The translations under genes were made by a program, and so were the position numbers. A DNA stretch of 26,796 bases, taken from positions 1 through 26,796 of the forward strand of contig CAVFQD010000019.1 in assembly GCA_963624605.1 (NCBI GenBank). Direction: 5' to 3'. The notes under the pieces are model-generated. The model saw nothing but the letters and a program-made list of their open reading frames with translations. It was not told where the DNA came from and searched no databases. The DNA is from Fimenecus sp963624605. Its GTDB lineage: Bacteria > Bacillota > Clostridia > Oscillospirales > Acutalibacteraceae. Below are positions 1 to 6,599 of the stretch, piece by piece. The stretch's first letter is position 1. Every line of letters starts with the position of its first letter.

Positions 1-44
1 ATAAACTTGAATTTATATCTTTTTAAAAAACTTACACACTTTTA

Positions 45-150
45 TTGACAAAGCCCAAGGGCTGTCCCTACGGTGATATTTTAATCCGTGCGAAGCACCC
101 ACACCTCTTCACTCTTCACTATTACCTATTACTTTGCCCGCAAGGGCACT
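45..150. repeat. Extragenic palindromic repeat region (REP-like)
   Basis: Non-coding stretch with short palindromes: 47-66 (GACaAAGCCC, two-base loop, GGGCTGTC) and 136-147 (GCCC gcaa GGGC). Between them lies a CTCTTCACTCTTCAC-type tract resembling the repeated spacer sequence scattered through many clostridial genomes. The short reading frame across it has no ribosome binding site and a composition unlike its neighbours. Repetitiveness cannot be shown from one window; this is pattern recall. Confidence 0.35.
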
Positions 151-173
151 GCCCCCGCCCTACCCGATATATC

Positions 174-215
174 AAACACCCCCGTTCTGCCGAACTTGGC
201 AAAACGGGGGTGTTT
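174..215 (-). terminator. Hairpin terminator after the 75-aa gene
   Basis: A 13-bp inverted repeat (174-186 with 203-215, AACACCCCCGTT arms) with a further GCC/GGC pairing inside the loop. It lies 20 bases beyond the stop of the leftward gene at 236 and probably ends the collagen-like operon. The trailing T-run is short, so it may be bidirectional or a weak terminator. Confidence 0.7.
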
Positions 216-235
216 GTATGTTTAATGCTTATGAA

Positions 236-463
236 TTACAACTGTGTAAGATGATAAATGCTATAGCCGTATTTTTCTACAATTTCTGCTATTCGCCTTA
301 GTCCTTTTACATCCGTCTTAATGTGCTGTATTTCGGAATATGCAGCATCATCATCCTTAAATGCATCTATAAGATTGGTGCGGTATGAAATTTTTTTCAT
401 TTCTTCCCCCTCGCCTTTAACAATCAAATATGCATCGTTGAGTGTTTTTTCGTTTTTACTCAT
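236..463 (-). CDS. Small conserved-type protein, 75 aa, unknown function
   Basis: I do not recognise a family. The product is a charged, soluble 75-residue protein with no signal peptide or membrane segment, predicted mostly helical, ending in a short aromatic stretch (GYSIYHLTQL). The start is supported by an AAAGGAG site seven bases upstream. It begins 14 bases after the stop of the large collagen-like gene and has no promoter I can see, so it should be co-transcribed with it, with the hairpin at 174-215 ending the unit. That linkage suggests a role with the surface protein or its control, but this is inference from position only. Confidence 0.7.
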   Translation of the reverse strand: MSKNEKTLNDAYLIVKGEGEEMKKISYRTNLIDAFKDDDAAYSEIQHIKTDVKGLRRIAEIVEKYGYSIYHLTQL

Positions 464-477
464 AGTTTTTTCTCCTT

Positions 478-3117
478 TTATAAATCTTTATAAAGCATAT
501 ACATATTTTCATCATATTCCTTTATAATACTCACGCATTTTTCTGGATTTTTCAAATCTTCTTCAGGAATATCCTTTACATCTTTTTGGCTTGTCGCCAT
601 CCTTTTTCCTTTTTCCCAGCCTGTTGGATCTTTAAAAACAACCCTTTTCAAGTTACTGCAGTTCCAAAAATACCAAGTGCAAATTTTTGTAACGCTTTCA
701 GGTATAATGATTTCTTCCAGAGATGTTGAACTAAATCCATACATTGTTTTAGTGTATACAATGTTATTGCTATATGATCCATTTTCCGAAACATATTTCC
801 CACTTATTTCAAAGCCCAATTCAATTACCGGTAAACCATTATGTTGAGCGGGAATCTCTATTGTGCGAACTTCATCAGCATACAATGGATTCAAAGTAGC
901 TTTATATGCATATATCTCGCCATCTTTCACAACAGAACTATAAATCAAATACTCTTTTTCTCCCGTTCCGCTTACGCTTCCCAAATTATCACTTGTTCCG
1001 TCCGTATATGTTATCACCAATTCGCCGTTAATAAGCTCGGTTTTTGCGATTCCCCGTCCGTCAGCGCCCTTTTCGCCCTGCAAGCCTTGGTCGCCCTTGT
1101 CGCCTTTTTCGCCCTTGATATTGCCGAGGTTGGTGATTGAATTATCGGTCATTGTAACCACAAGCTCGCCGCTCGGGGACAGCGTGAGCGACTTAATGCC
1201 GAGTCCGTCGGCACCGTCAGAGCCGTTTGCTCCGTTCTCTCCCGTTACCTTGCCGAGATTTTTGACATCTCCGTTTGAATAGGTCAAAACAAGCTCGCCC
1301 GAGGCGTTTATTTCCGACTTTGTTATGCCCAAGCCGTCGGCACCCTTGATATTGCCGAGGTTGAGCACGGTGCCGTTTGTAAGCGTTACGGTCAGTGCGC
1401 CGTCATCCGACACCTCGACATTCTGTATGCCTACGCCGTCCGTACCGTTGAGTCCGCTGTCGCCTTTATCTCCCTTGTCGCCCTTTGAGCCTTTGATATT
1501 TCCGAGATTTATGACATTTCCGTTTGAGAAAGAAAGCACAAGCTCGTTGTCGGTATTAAGCGTAACATCCGTAATACCTACGCCGTCAACGCCGTCGGTT
1601 CCGTCCTTACCGTTAAGACCTGTATCGCCTTTCTCACCTTTTACACCCTGTATTCCCTGTGCGCCGTCATTGCCTACGACCTTGCCAAGATTTACCGTGC
1701 TGCCGTCGCTGTAGGACAAAACAAGCTCGCCGAGGGAATTTATCTCACTGCTTGCAACGCCTATGCCGTCAACGCCGTCTGTTCCGTTTGTGCCGTCAAC
1801 GCCGTCTGCACCGTTAAGGCCTGCATCGCCCTTATCGCCTTTTGCTCCCTTTATGTTTCCGAGGTCAAGCGAAGCTCCGTTTGTAAGAGTGATTACAAGC
1901 TTTCCGTCGGTTGAAATTTCAATATCGTTTATGCCTACGCCGTCCGTTCCGTTTGTACCGTTAAGACCGGCGTCGCCCTTATCGCCCTTTGCACCGACAA
2001 CAACGCCGAGGTTTTCGGTAAGATTATTCGTGTATGTAATTATCAACTCGCCGTTGCTGTTGATTTCTGACTTCTTAACGCCTACGCCGTCCGTACCGTC
2101 AAGTCCGTTGTCGCCTTTCTCGCCCTGTACGCCTTGGTCGCCCTTGTCGCCTTTCTCGCCCTTTGCTCCGACAACAGCGCCGACATTTGCACGCTGACCG
2201 TTTGAGAAAGAAAGCACAAGCTCGCCCTCGGAATTGATTTGTGCCGAGGTTACGCTCACACCGTCCGCACCGTCAGAACCGTCCGTTCCGTTTATGCCGT
2301 CCGAGCCTACAATTTTACCGAGGTTTTCACTCGTTCCGTTTGAATATGTAAGAACCAATTCGCCGTTTTCGTTTATAACCGCAGAATCAACGCTGATACC
2401 GTCTGCGCCGTTTGAGCCGTCCGTACCGTTTGTTCCGTCATTACCGTCTGTGCCGTTCGCACCCACTACCCTGCCGAGGTTGGCAACCTCGCCGTTTGAA
2501 TAGGTTAAAACAAGCTCACCGCTGTCATTTATTACCGAATTTGAAATGCCTATTCCGTTGTTTACGGTTTCGCCGACAACCTTGTCAAGATTTACGCTTT
2601 TTCCGTCCGAATAGGTAATTACAAGCTCGCCTTTTTCGTTTACATTTGCCGATGAAATACCTGTGCCGTCTTTGCCGTCTTTGCCGTCCTTGCCGTCTTT
2701 GCCGTCTGCACCTGCCGCCTTACCGACATTTATCTTTGTTCCGTCGGAAAGAGTAATAACAAGCTCGCCGCTTTCCGAAAATGAGGCGGAGCTTATATCG
2801 GATTTCTCTTTTTCAGACATTGCGGTAAGCGTATTTGTCCAATCCTTTTCACTGCCCGAATATCCGTTGTCAACGGCAATTTGATATGCCGATTTGCCCT
2901 GAAGTGAAAGAAGCCAATCGTCCAGACTTCCCGAAAATCCCTGCTGAACCGCAAGCTCGTATGCCGACAAGCCGTTCTTTATGCTTGAGGTCTGCACGGT
3001 ATTATTTTTGTGTACCAAATTCGCAACCAAAAACGATACACCCGCCATTACAACAACCAGCAGTACCGCTACAGCCGCTTTTTTCAATAAATCCTTGCTA
3101 TGTTTCGTATTATGCAT
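478..3117 (-). CDS. Membrane-anchored collagen-like modular surface protein with C-terminal BspA-type leucine-rich cap
   Basis: An 879-residue surface protein. A basic N-terminus (KHSKDLLKK) precedes one membrane helix (about 14-36), giving an inside-to-outside anchor without a clear cleavage site. Next come two copies of an AYELAVQQGFSGSLDDWL-type motif, then 13 modules of about 35-60 residues. Each module has a beta-rich core (GELVLTYSNG...NLGKVVG) followed by a Gly-X-Y run rich in GDKGDKG, GTDG and GLNG. The C-terminal 150 residues contain a leucine-rich BspA-like stretch (SLEEIIIPESVTKI, CSNLKRVVF). The start is the ATG at 3117, because GGAGGAAGG lies just before it; an in-frame TTG seven codons upstream overlaps that site. 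It is transcribed from a consensus promoter and divergent from an XRE regulator. Collagen-like proteins often act in adhesion or surface layers; the role here is not shown. No sortase motif is visible. Confidence 0.88.
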   Translation of the reverse strand: MHNTKHSKDLLKKAAVAVLLVVVMAGVSFLVANLVHKNNTVQTSSIKNGLSAYELAVQQGFSGSLDDWLLSLQGKSAYQIAVDNGYSGSEKDWTNTLTAMSEKEKSDISSASFSESGELVITLSDGTKINVGKAAGADGKDGKDGKDGKDGTGISSANVNEKGELVITYSDGKSVNLDKVVGETVNNGIGISNSVINDSGELVLTYSNGEVANLGRVVGANGTDGNDGTNGTDGSNGADGISVDSAVINENGELVLTYSNGTSENLGKIVGSDGINGTDGSDGADGVSVTSAQINSEGELVLSFSNGQRANVGAVVGAKGEKGDKGDQGVQGEKGDNGLDGTDGVGVKKSEINSNGELIITYTNNLTENLGVVVGAKGDKGDAGLNGTNGTDGVGINDIEISTDGKLVITLTNGASLDLGNIKGAKGDKGDAGLNGADGVDGTNGTDGVDGIGVASSEINSLGELVLSYSDGSTVNLGKVVGNDGAQGIQGVKGEKGDTGLNGKDGTDGVDGVGITDVTLNTDNELVLSFSNGNVINLGNIKGSKGDKGDKGDSGLNGTDGVGIQNVEVSDDGALTVTLTNGTVLNLGNIKGADGLGITKSEINASGELVLTYSNGDVKNLGKVTGENGANGSDGADGLGIKSLTLSPSGELVVTMTDNSITNLGNIKGEKGDKGDQGLQGEKGADGRGIAKTELINGELVITYTDGTSDNLGSVSGTGEKEYLIYSSVVKDGEIYAYKATLNPLYADEVRTIEIPAQHNGLPVIELGFEISGKYVSENGSYSNNIVYTKTMYGFSSTSLEEIIIPESVTKICTWYFWNCSNLKRVVFKDPTGWEKGKRMATSQKDVKDIPEEDLKNPEKCVSIIKEYDENMYMLYKDL

Positions 3118-3149
3118 ATTTCCTTCCTCCAAAGACAATATATATTTTA

Positions 3150-3178
3150 ATCATACAACGACATATTCGTTTTGTCAA
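3150..3178 (-). promoter_or_regulatory. SigA-type promoter of the collagen-like operon
   Basis: On the minus strand TTGACA (3173-3178) and TATGAT (3150-3155) are separated by exactly 17 bases. The predicted transcript starts about 25 bases before the start codon at 3117. Confidence 0.8.
3157..3171. promoter_or_regulatory. Candidate operator of the XRE regulator
   Basis: A perfect dyad, AACGA - CATAT - TCGTT, lies wholly in the 17-base spacer between the -35 and -10 of the collagen-like operon promoter. A second TCGTT half-site is at 3187-3191. Binding there would block polymerase. The neighbouring divergent XRE protein is the natural candidate to bind it. This is inference from position and symmetry. 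Confidence 0.45.
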
Positions 3179-3244
3179 CTGTATTCTCGTTTTTTACAAC
3201 CGTTTCTACATCTTTTAGATTAAAATATACAGGAGGTGAGGCAT

Positions 3245-3550
3245 ATGAAATTCAGCGATAAATTGCGAATGTTAATTGAGGAACGCAATCTTACGCAAAA
3301 GCAGGTGGCGCTTGACTTAAATGTCGCCGCGTCTACCATGGGCGGATATGTTCAGGGCAGCAGCGAGCCGGATTTTGACACTCTTCTTAAAATCGCAGAA
3401 TATTTCAATGTTTCCACCGATTATTTGCTCGGCAGGCTTTCCGAAACCACTGTTGACGCAAGTGAAGAAGAGCTGCTTAGGGTCTACCGCTCAATGAAAA
3501 GCGAATACCGCCCGATATACATTAAGCAGGGCAAATCTTTTATTGACTGA
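3245..3550 (+). CDS. XRE-family helix-turn-helix transcriptional regulator
   Basis: A 101-residue cytoplasmic DNA-binding protein. An N-terminal HTH_3 domain covers about residues 3-60: KFSDKLRMLIEERNLTQKQV, then LNVAASTMGGYVQG as the recognition helix region, then the family-typical FNVSTDYLLGR ending. The remaining 35 residues are a short helical tail, probably for dimerisation. The ATG at 3245 is chosen because AGGAGGTG (3231-3238) sits six bases upstream; a GTG at 3236 lies inside that site. The gene is divergent from the collagen-like operon with 127 bases between the start codons, so it probably controls that operon and itself. A strong hairpin follows its stop codon. Confidence 0.9.
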   Translation: MKFSDKLRMLIEERNLTQKQVALDLNVAASTMGGYVQGSSEPDFDTLLKIAEYFNVSTDYLLGRLSETTVDASEEELLRVYRSMKSEYRPIYIKQGKSFID

Positions 3551-3563
3551 CACATATAAAAGC

Positions 3564-3595
3564 GCACGGGCGGCATCTTTTGATGCCGCCCGTGC
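3564..3595. terminator. Strong bidirectional terminator
   Basis: A perfect 14-bp GC-rich stem (GCACGGGCGGCATC with its complement) and a TTTT loop, flanked by T-rich sequence on the right and A-rich sequence on the left. It lies between the convergent XRE gene and the membrane protein gene ending at 3611 and can serve both. Confidence 0.88.
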
Positions 3596-3610
3596 TTTGT
3601 TGTATTTATC

Positions 3611-4276
3611 TTACTTTACCCATTTAAGCTTATACATACCGAATGCGCCGAGGATGCTGACAACGATAGTTACGAATATCATTGTGCCGACGGGCAATGC
3701 CGGGGAGAAGATATAAACTATAACGCCTGCCGCAATAGGCAAAATCGCAAGGCGCCAATATTTTGCGAAATACGATGCGCCGAGAGCACCGAAAAGCGCC
3801 GGAATTACATATTCAAACGCAGGCTTTACCACGGAGTCGTCCGCCGTTATATGCGGCAGAACCGGTGCAAATAGCAGCACGCCGACCGCTATGACAACCG
3901 TTGTTGTGATTGCCGAAGCCGCAATGGCAACGGTTGAGATAAGCTCGCCCTCTTCGCTCGACGCCTTGACCTCTGCCCTTTCGAGTGCGTTCATAGCGCA
4001 CGGGAGCTTGAGGTTCGTGATGTTACCCGTTACAAACGAAAGATATGTTCCGCCCGCACCGAGCATGGGCGTATATGTAATTACCTCGACTATTGCCGTT
4101 GACCAATAAATCGGGACGACTGCCGCAAGCGCCTTCAATAGCGTTGAGAACTGCGGAAAAGCGTCGTAATAAATCGATATCATAAGGGGGACAAAAAGCA
4201 ATGCCGCCAAAGCACTGACAGACCATATACTTCCCCAGATGTGAACCTTGTCAATATATGTTTTTTCTTTTTTCAT
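3611..4276 (-). CDS. Multi-pass membrane protein, partner of the DUF5058 protein
   Basis: A 221-residue integral membrane protein with about six hydrophobic segments: near residues 17-35, 43-65, 115-140, 155-172, 178-195 and 197-215. A charged cytoplasmic loop (NALERAEVKASSEEGELIS) separates the halves. There is no ATP-binding motif. The start at 4276 is set by AAGGAGGGGAC upstream; the reading frame extends 24 codons further but lacks a site there. It follows the DUF5058 gene by 13 bases, and its ribosome binding site overlaps that gene's end, so the two are translated together. I infer a two-subunit membrane complex, perhaps a transporter, with unknown substrate. Confidence 0.75.
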   Translation of the reverse strand: MKKEKTYIDKVHIWGSIWSVSALAALLFVPLMISIYYDAFPQFSTLLKALAAVVPIYWSTAIVEVITYTPMLGAGGTYLSFVTGNITNLKLPCAMNALERAEVKASSEEGELISTVAIAASAITTTVVIAVGVLLFAPVLPHITADDSVVKPAFEYVIPALFGALGASYFAKYWRLAILPIAAGVIVYIFSPALPVGTMIFVTIVVSILGAFGMYKLKWVK

Positions 4277-4289
4277 CCTCGTCCCCTCC

Positions 4290-5054
4290 TTATCTCCATG
4301 TAAACGCCGCAATTTCGGGCGGTAAAACCTGAGTGAGTAACACCGCAATTCCCATTGCGCCGAACATTGCTATCGGCAGAACAAAGGGCTCAAGCTTTTT
4401 GAGCTCCTTTTTTCTGCAAAGATAATCGAGTGCTATTGTGAATATCATTGCCGAAAGAAGCGTAGCGACTGACATAATGCCTGCCGACGGTCCGTCCGAC
4501 GGAACGCCCGCGATAGCCCTTGAAATAAACGCCGCGATTATACCGATAAACGCCGCCGCGCCGAGTATATCGCCGAGCCTGCCTGCGCTCGCACTTTTCT
4601 GCGTAACCTTGCCCATTGCCTTATGTATTCTTTTGCAGAGTATCGGCAAAAGAATAAGCGGAAAGCAAGAGCCTATCGTCATTGTCCACGCAATAGTCGA
4701 AAACTGCGTAACATCTGTTACCTCATTCGACACGGATGAGCCTAGAACATTCAGCGCCGCCTCTGCCGCAACCGTTTCATAGGCGAGATTTCCGATAACC
4801 GAAAGCCTTATCCACGGCAAAACTATTCCGAGTGCGGAAGCGAGAGCCAGCACCGTCGCAAGAATTGATATTGCGGGCGCAATCGTGAAAAGCATACTTG
4901 AAATCATTGTCTGCTTGAGCTTTTCCGTATCAACGCCTATCTCCTTTGCCCTTTTCCATGACTTTACAATAAAGAACACGGACTGCACAATTACAAAAAG
5001 GACAACAAAGCCTGCCAGCGCATACATAAGCGGACTTGTCTTAAAATCTCCCAT
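4290..5054 (-). CDS. DUF5058 family membrane protein
   Basis: A 254-residue polytopic membrane protein that I recognise as DUF5058-like. Hydrophobic helices lie near residues 8-30, 50-75 (ending in the conserved-looking GIVLPWIRLSVIG), 118-140, 162-185, 193-212 and 222-245. The loop at about 85-117 (YETVAAEAALNVLGSS...TDVTQFSTIAWTM) and SRAIAGVPSDGPSAG are unusually polar for membrane proteins and may line a substrate path. GGAGGG precedes the ATG. It is the first gene of a tight pair with the 221-residue membrane protein. Members of this family are often described as putative transporters; no substrate is known to me. Confidence 0.78.
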   Translation of the reverse strand: MGDFKTSPLMYALAGFVVLFVIVQSVFFIVKSWKRAKEIGVDTEKLKQTMISSMLFTIAPAISILATVLALASALGIVLPWIRLSVIGNLAYETVAAEAALNVLGSSVSNEVTDVTQFSTIAWTMTIGSCFPLILLPILCKRIHKAMGKVTQKSASAGRLGDILGAAAFIGIIAAFISRAIAGVPSDGPSAGIMSVATLLSAMIFTIALDYLCRKKELKKLEPFVLPIAMFGAMGIAVLLTQVLPPEIAAFTWR

Positions 5055-5083
5055 TTTATTCCCTCCGTTTATTAAAATAAATA

Positions 5084-5107
5084 CGGCAGTTCAGGAACAG
5101 CCTGCCG
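5084..5107 (-). terminator. Weak hairpin between the hydrolase gene and the DUF5058 pair
   Basis: CGGCAG/CTGCCG arms with a 12-base loop, followed on the minus strand by T-rich but interrupted sequence. It could be a leaky terminator for the hydrolase gene or an RNA-processing hairpin. I see no separate promoter for the downstream pair, so read-through is likely. Confidence 0.4.
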
Positions 5108-5118
5108 ATAACGCCCTG

Positions 5119-6057
5119 TTATTCCTTTGAAATAGCCTTATCCATCCAGCCGATGACATCGGACATAACCTCATCGCGGTTCAGCTCGTTGAGGAGCTCG
5201 TGCCTTGCCTCGGGATAAAGCTTCATAATAACATTCTGGTGTCCTGTCTTTTTAAGATCGGCAAACACCTGCTTTACGCCCTTGCCGTACTCGCCGACAG
5301 GGTCGTTTTCGCCCGAAATAAGCAAAATCGGCAATTCGGTGGGAACTGTCTTGTACCAAACCTTAGCCGATACCTGTTTGAGTGCGGTAAACAGCGTTTC
5401 AAAGCCGTTGGTTGTAAAGCAAAAGCCGCAGCGGTCATCGGCTATATACCTGTCAACCTCCTTTTGGTCTCTCGAAAGCCAGTCAAACTCTGTTCTCTTT
5501 TCCGTTTTCTTATTATATGTGCCGAAAGCAATGGAATTGAGCATACCCGAACGGTGGAGCTTGCCCTTTGTTTTTTCAAGCTGCTTTGCAAGTGCAATTC
5601 CCATACCCGCCGCAGGATTTGTGCCGCTTGTTCCGCATATGACCGCACCGTCAATCGAATGACCGTACTTTGCAATATACGCCCTTGCCATAAACGAGCC
5701 CATACTGTGCCCGAAAATGATAAACGGCAGGTCCGGATATTCATGCCGTGCAATGTCCGTGAGCTGCTTTAAGTCCTCAACAACGCTTTCAACGCCGTTG
5801 TCGCCGAAAAAGCCGAGCTCGTCATCGTTGGCAACGGATTTGCCGTGCCCGAGATGGTCGCTGATATACACCGCATAGCCGTGCTTGCAGAGCTCCATGG
5901 CAAAGCGGGCATATCTGTTTGAATGCTCAGCCATACCGTGAGAAATCTGCACAATTCCCTTTACTGCGGAAAAGTCGGCAGGTGCCGCACTCTGTGCGTA
6001 AATGTCGCAAAGTCCAGACGCCGACGGAAATGTAAATTCATTAGCGGTAAATTCCAC
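5119..6057 (-). CDS. Alpha/beta hydrolase, monoacylglycerol-lipase-like (serine aminopeptidase S33 fold)
   Basis: A 312-residue cytoplasmic esterase/lipase-type enzyme. Family signatures in order: QISHGMAEHSNRYARFA (oxyanion-hole HG), SDHLGHGKS, the nucleophile elbow GHSMGS, GENDPVG carrying the catalytic aspartate, and the late histidine in EARHELLNE. This matches Hydrolase_4 proteins that cleave monoacylglycerols or lysophospholipids; the natural substrate here is unknown. Two in-frame GTG codons compete as the start. I chose 6057 because GGAG lies eight bases upstream, whereas the GTG at 6066 overlaps that site. It has its own promoter (6125-6153), with a dyad over the -35. Confidence 0.85.
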   Translation of the reverse strand: MEFTANEFTFPSASGLCDIYAQSAAPADFSAVKGIVQISHGMAEHSNRYARFAMELCKHGYAVYISDHLGHGKSVANDDELGFFGDNGVESVVEDLKQLTDIARHEYPDLPFIIFGHSMGSFMARAYIAKYGHSIDGAVICGTSGTNPAAGMGIALAKQLEKTKGKLHRSGMLNSIAFGTYNKKTEKRTEFDWLSRDQKEVDRYIADDRCGFCFTTNGFETLFTALKQVSAKVWYKTVPTELPILLISGENDPVGEYGKGVKQVFADLKKTGHQNVIMKLYPEARHELLNELNRDEVMSDVIGWMDKAISKE

Positions 6058-6124
6058 TTTAGTCACTCCGTTTCAATGCGCCGCAATGCGTAAAACGGCA
6101 TACGGCACAAGAAAAATATTTAAT

Positions 6125-6153
6125 AGTATATCACATCGGAGTGCGAAATGTAA
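6125..6153 (-). promoter_or_regulatory. Promoter of the alpha/beta hydrolase gene with overlapping dyad
   Basis: Minus-strand TTACAT (6148-6153), 17-base spacer, TATACT (6125-6130). A palindrome with arms AAATGT/ACATTT (6146-6158) covers the -35 element and shares the octamer GTAACATT with the palindrome near the next upstream promoter. Confidence 0.55.
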
Positions 6154-6223
6154 CATTTTCGGCTAATGTTTGTATCGTTTAACAAAATTCACAAGTTGAG
6201 ATTATACAAACTGCACAACAAAA

Positions 6224-6463
6224 TCAGCGCTGTTTGTCAGGCTTAATCAAAACCGTGTATTTTTCAAACAAAAAGTCGTTTATCACATCATACATATGCA
6301 CCGGCTCGACCTCATAATGGTTCATGCGGCGAACCAGCTCGCAAATTTCGCCGTAATTGTCCGTTATATCATATACAACCGCATTTTCCCGAGTTATTAT
6401 CCCATAGCTTTTCGTACATTCCTCCGACTCTTTTTCATTCTCACAAAACACCCCATAAATCAT
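6224..6463 (-). CDS. DUF6514-like small protein, 79 aa
   Basis: A small soluble protein that resembles, from memory, the clostridial DUF6514 family. It has an SYGI start of a beta-strand, a middle ITDNYGEICELVRRMNHYEVEPVHMYDVINDFL pattern (described here as helix, then EVEPVH, then a DV..DFL ending) and a basic tail. No signal peptide, membrane segment or catalytic motif is visible. It has its own promoter at 6510-6538, with a palindrome at the expected transcription start, suggesting regulated expression. Function is unknown. The family assignment is moderately sure, the coding status more so (GAGG site, good promoter). Confidence 0.7.
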   Translation of the reverse strand: MIYGVFCENEKESEECTKSYGIITRENAVVYDITDNYGEICELVRRMNHYEVEPVHMYDVINDFLFEKYTVLIKPDKQR

Positions 6464-6494
6464 AATGATACATCCTCAACCTTTGTGTCGTTAA

Positions 6495-6507
6495 GTAACA
6501 TTGTTAC
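6495..6507. promoter_or_regulatory. Palindromic candidate operator
   Basis: GTAACA - T - TGTTAC is a perfect 6-bp palindrome three bases downstream of the -10 of the small DUF6514-like gene, so it covers the expected transcription start. The octamer GTAACATT recurs over the hydrolase promoter at 6150-6157. Confidence 0.4.
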
Positions 6508-6509
6508 AA

Positions 6510-6538
6510 ATTGTACCATATAATTTCATAAAAATCAA
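6510..6538 (-). promoter_or_regulatory. Promoter of the DUF6514-like gene
   Basis: Minus-strand TTGATT (6533-6538), 17-base spacer, TACAAT (6510-6515). Predicted leader is about 40 bases. Confidence 0.65.
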
Positions 6539-6552
6539 GCAAAAAAAGAAAA

Positions 6553-6578
6553 ACAAGCGAAAATTTCTTCCCGCTTGT
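6553..6578 (-). terminator. Terminator of the diguanylate cyclase gene
   Basis: ACAAGCG/CGCTTGT stem (6572-6578 with 6553-6559 on the minus strand) followed by a long T-rich tract. It lies 21 bases beyond the cyclase stop codon and inside the region just upstream of the next leftward promoter. Confidence 0.8.
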
Positions 6579-6599
6579 CAAATTAAACAATCTTATTCT

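Noticed and set aside
45..254. A 69-codon frame at the left edge
   Set aside because: It crosses the palindromic repeats and the terminator stem, with no ribosome binding site.
1000..2720. Tandem, regularly spaced DNA repeats that might look like a CRISPR array or minisatellite
   Set aside because: The periodicity follows in-frame protein modules with diverged codons; repeats are not identical and there are no unique spacers of constant length.
1325..2884. Several plus-strand frames rich in Pro and Ser (PSAPSEPSVPF-like)
   Set aside because: They are antisense shadows of the Gly-X-Y codons of the collagen-like gene, with no ribosome binding sites.
3118..3138. Upstream TTG start for the collagen-like gene
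   Set aside because: The extension would translate through the GGAGGAAGG ribosome binding site of the ATG at 3117.
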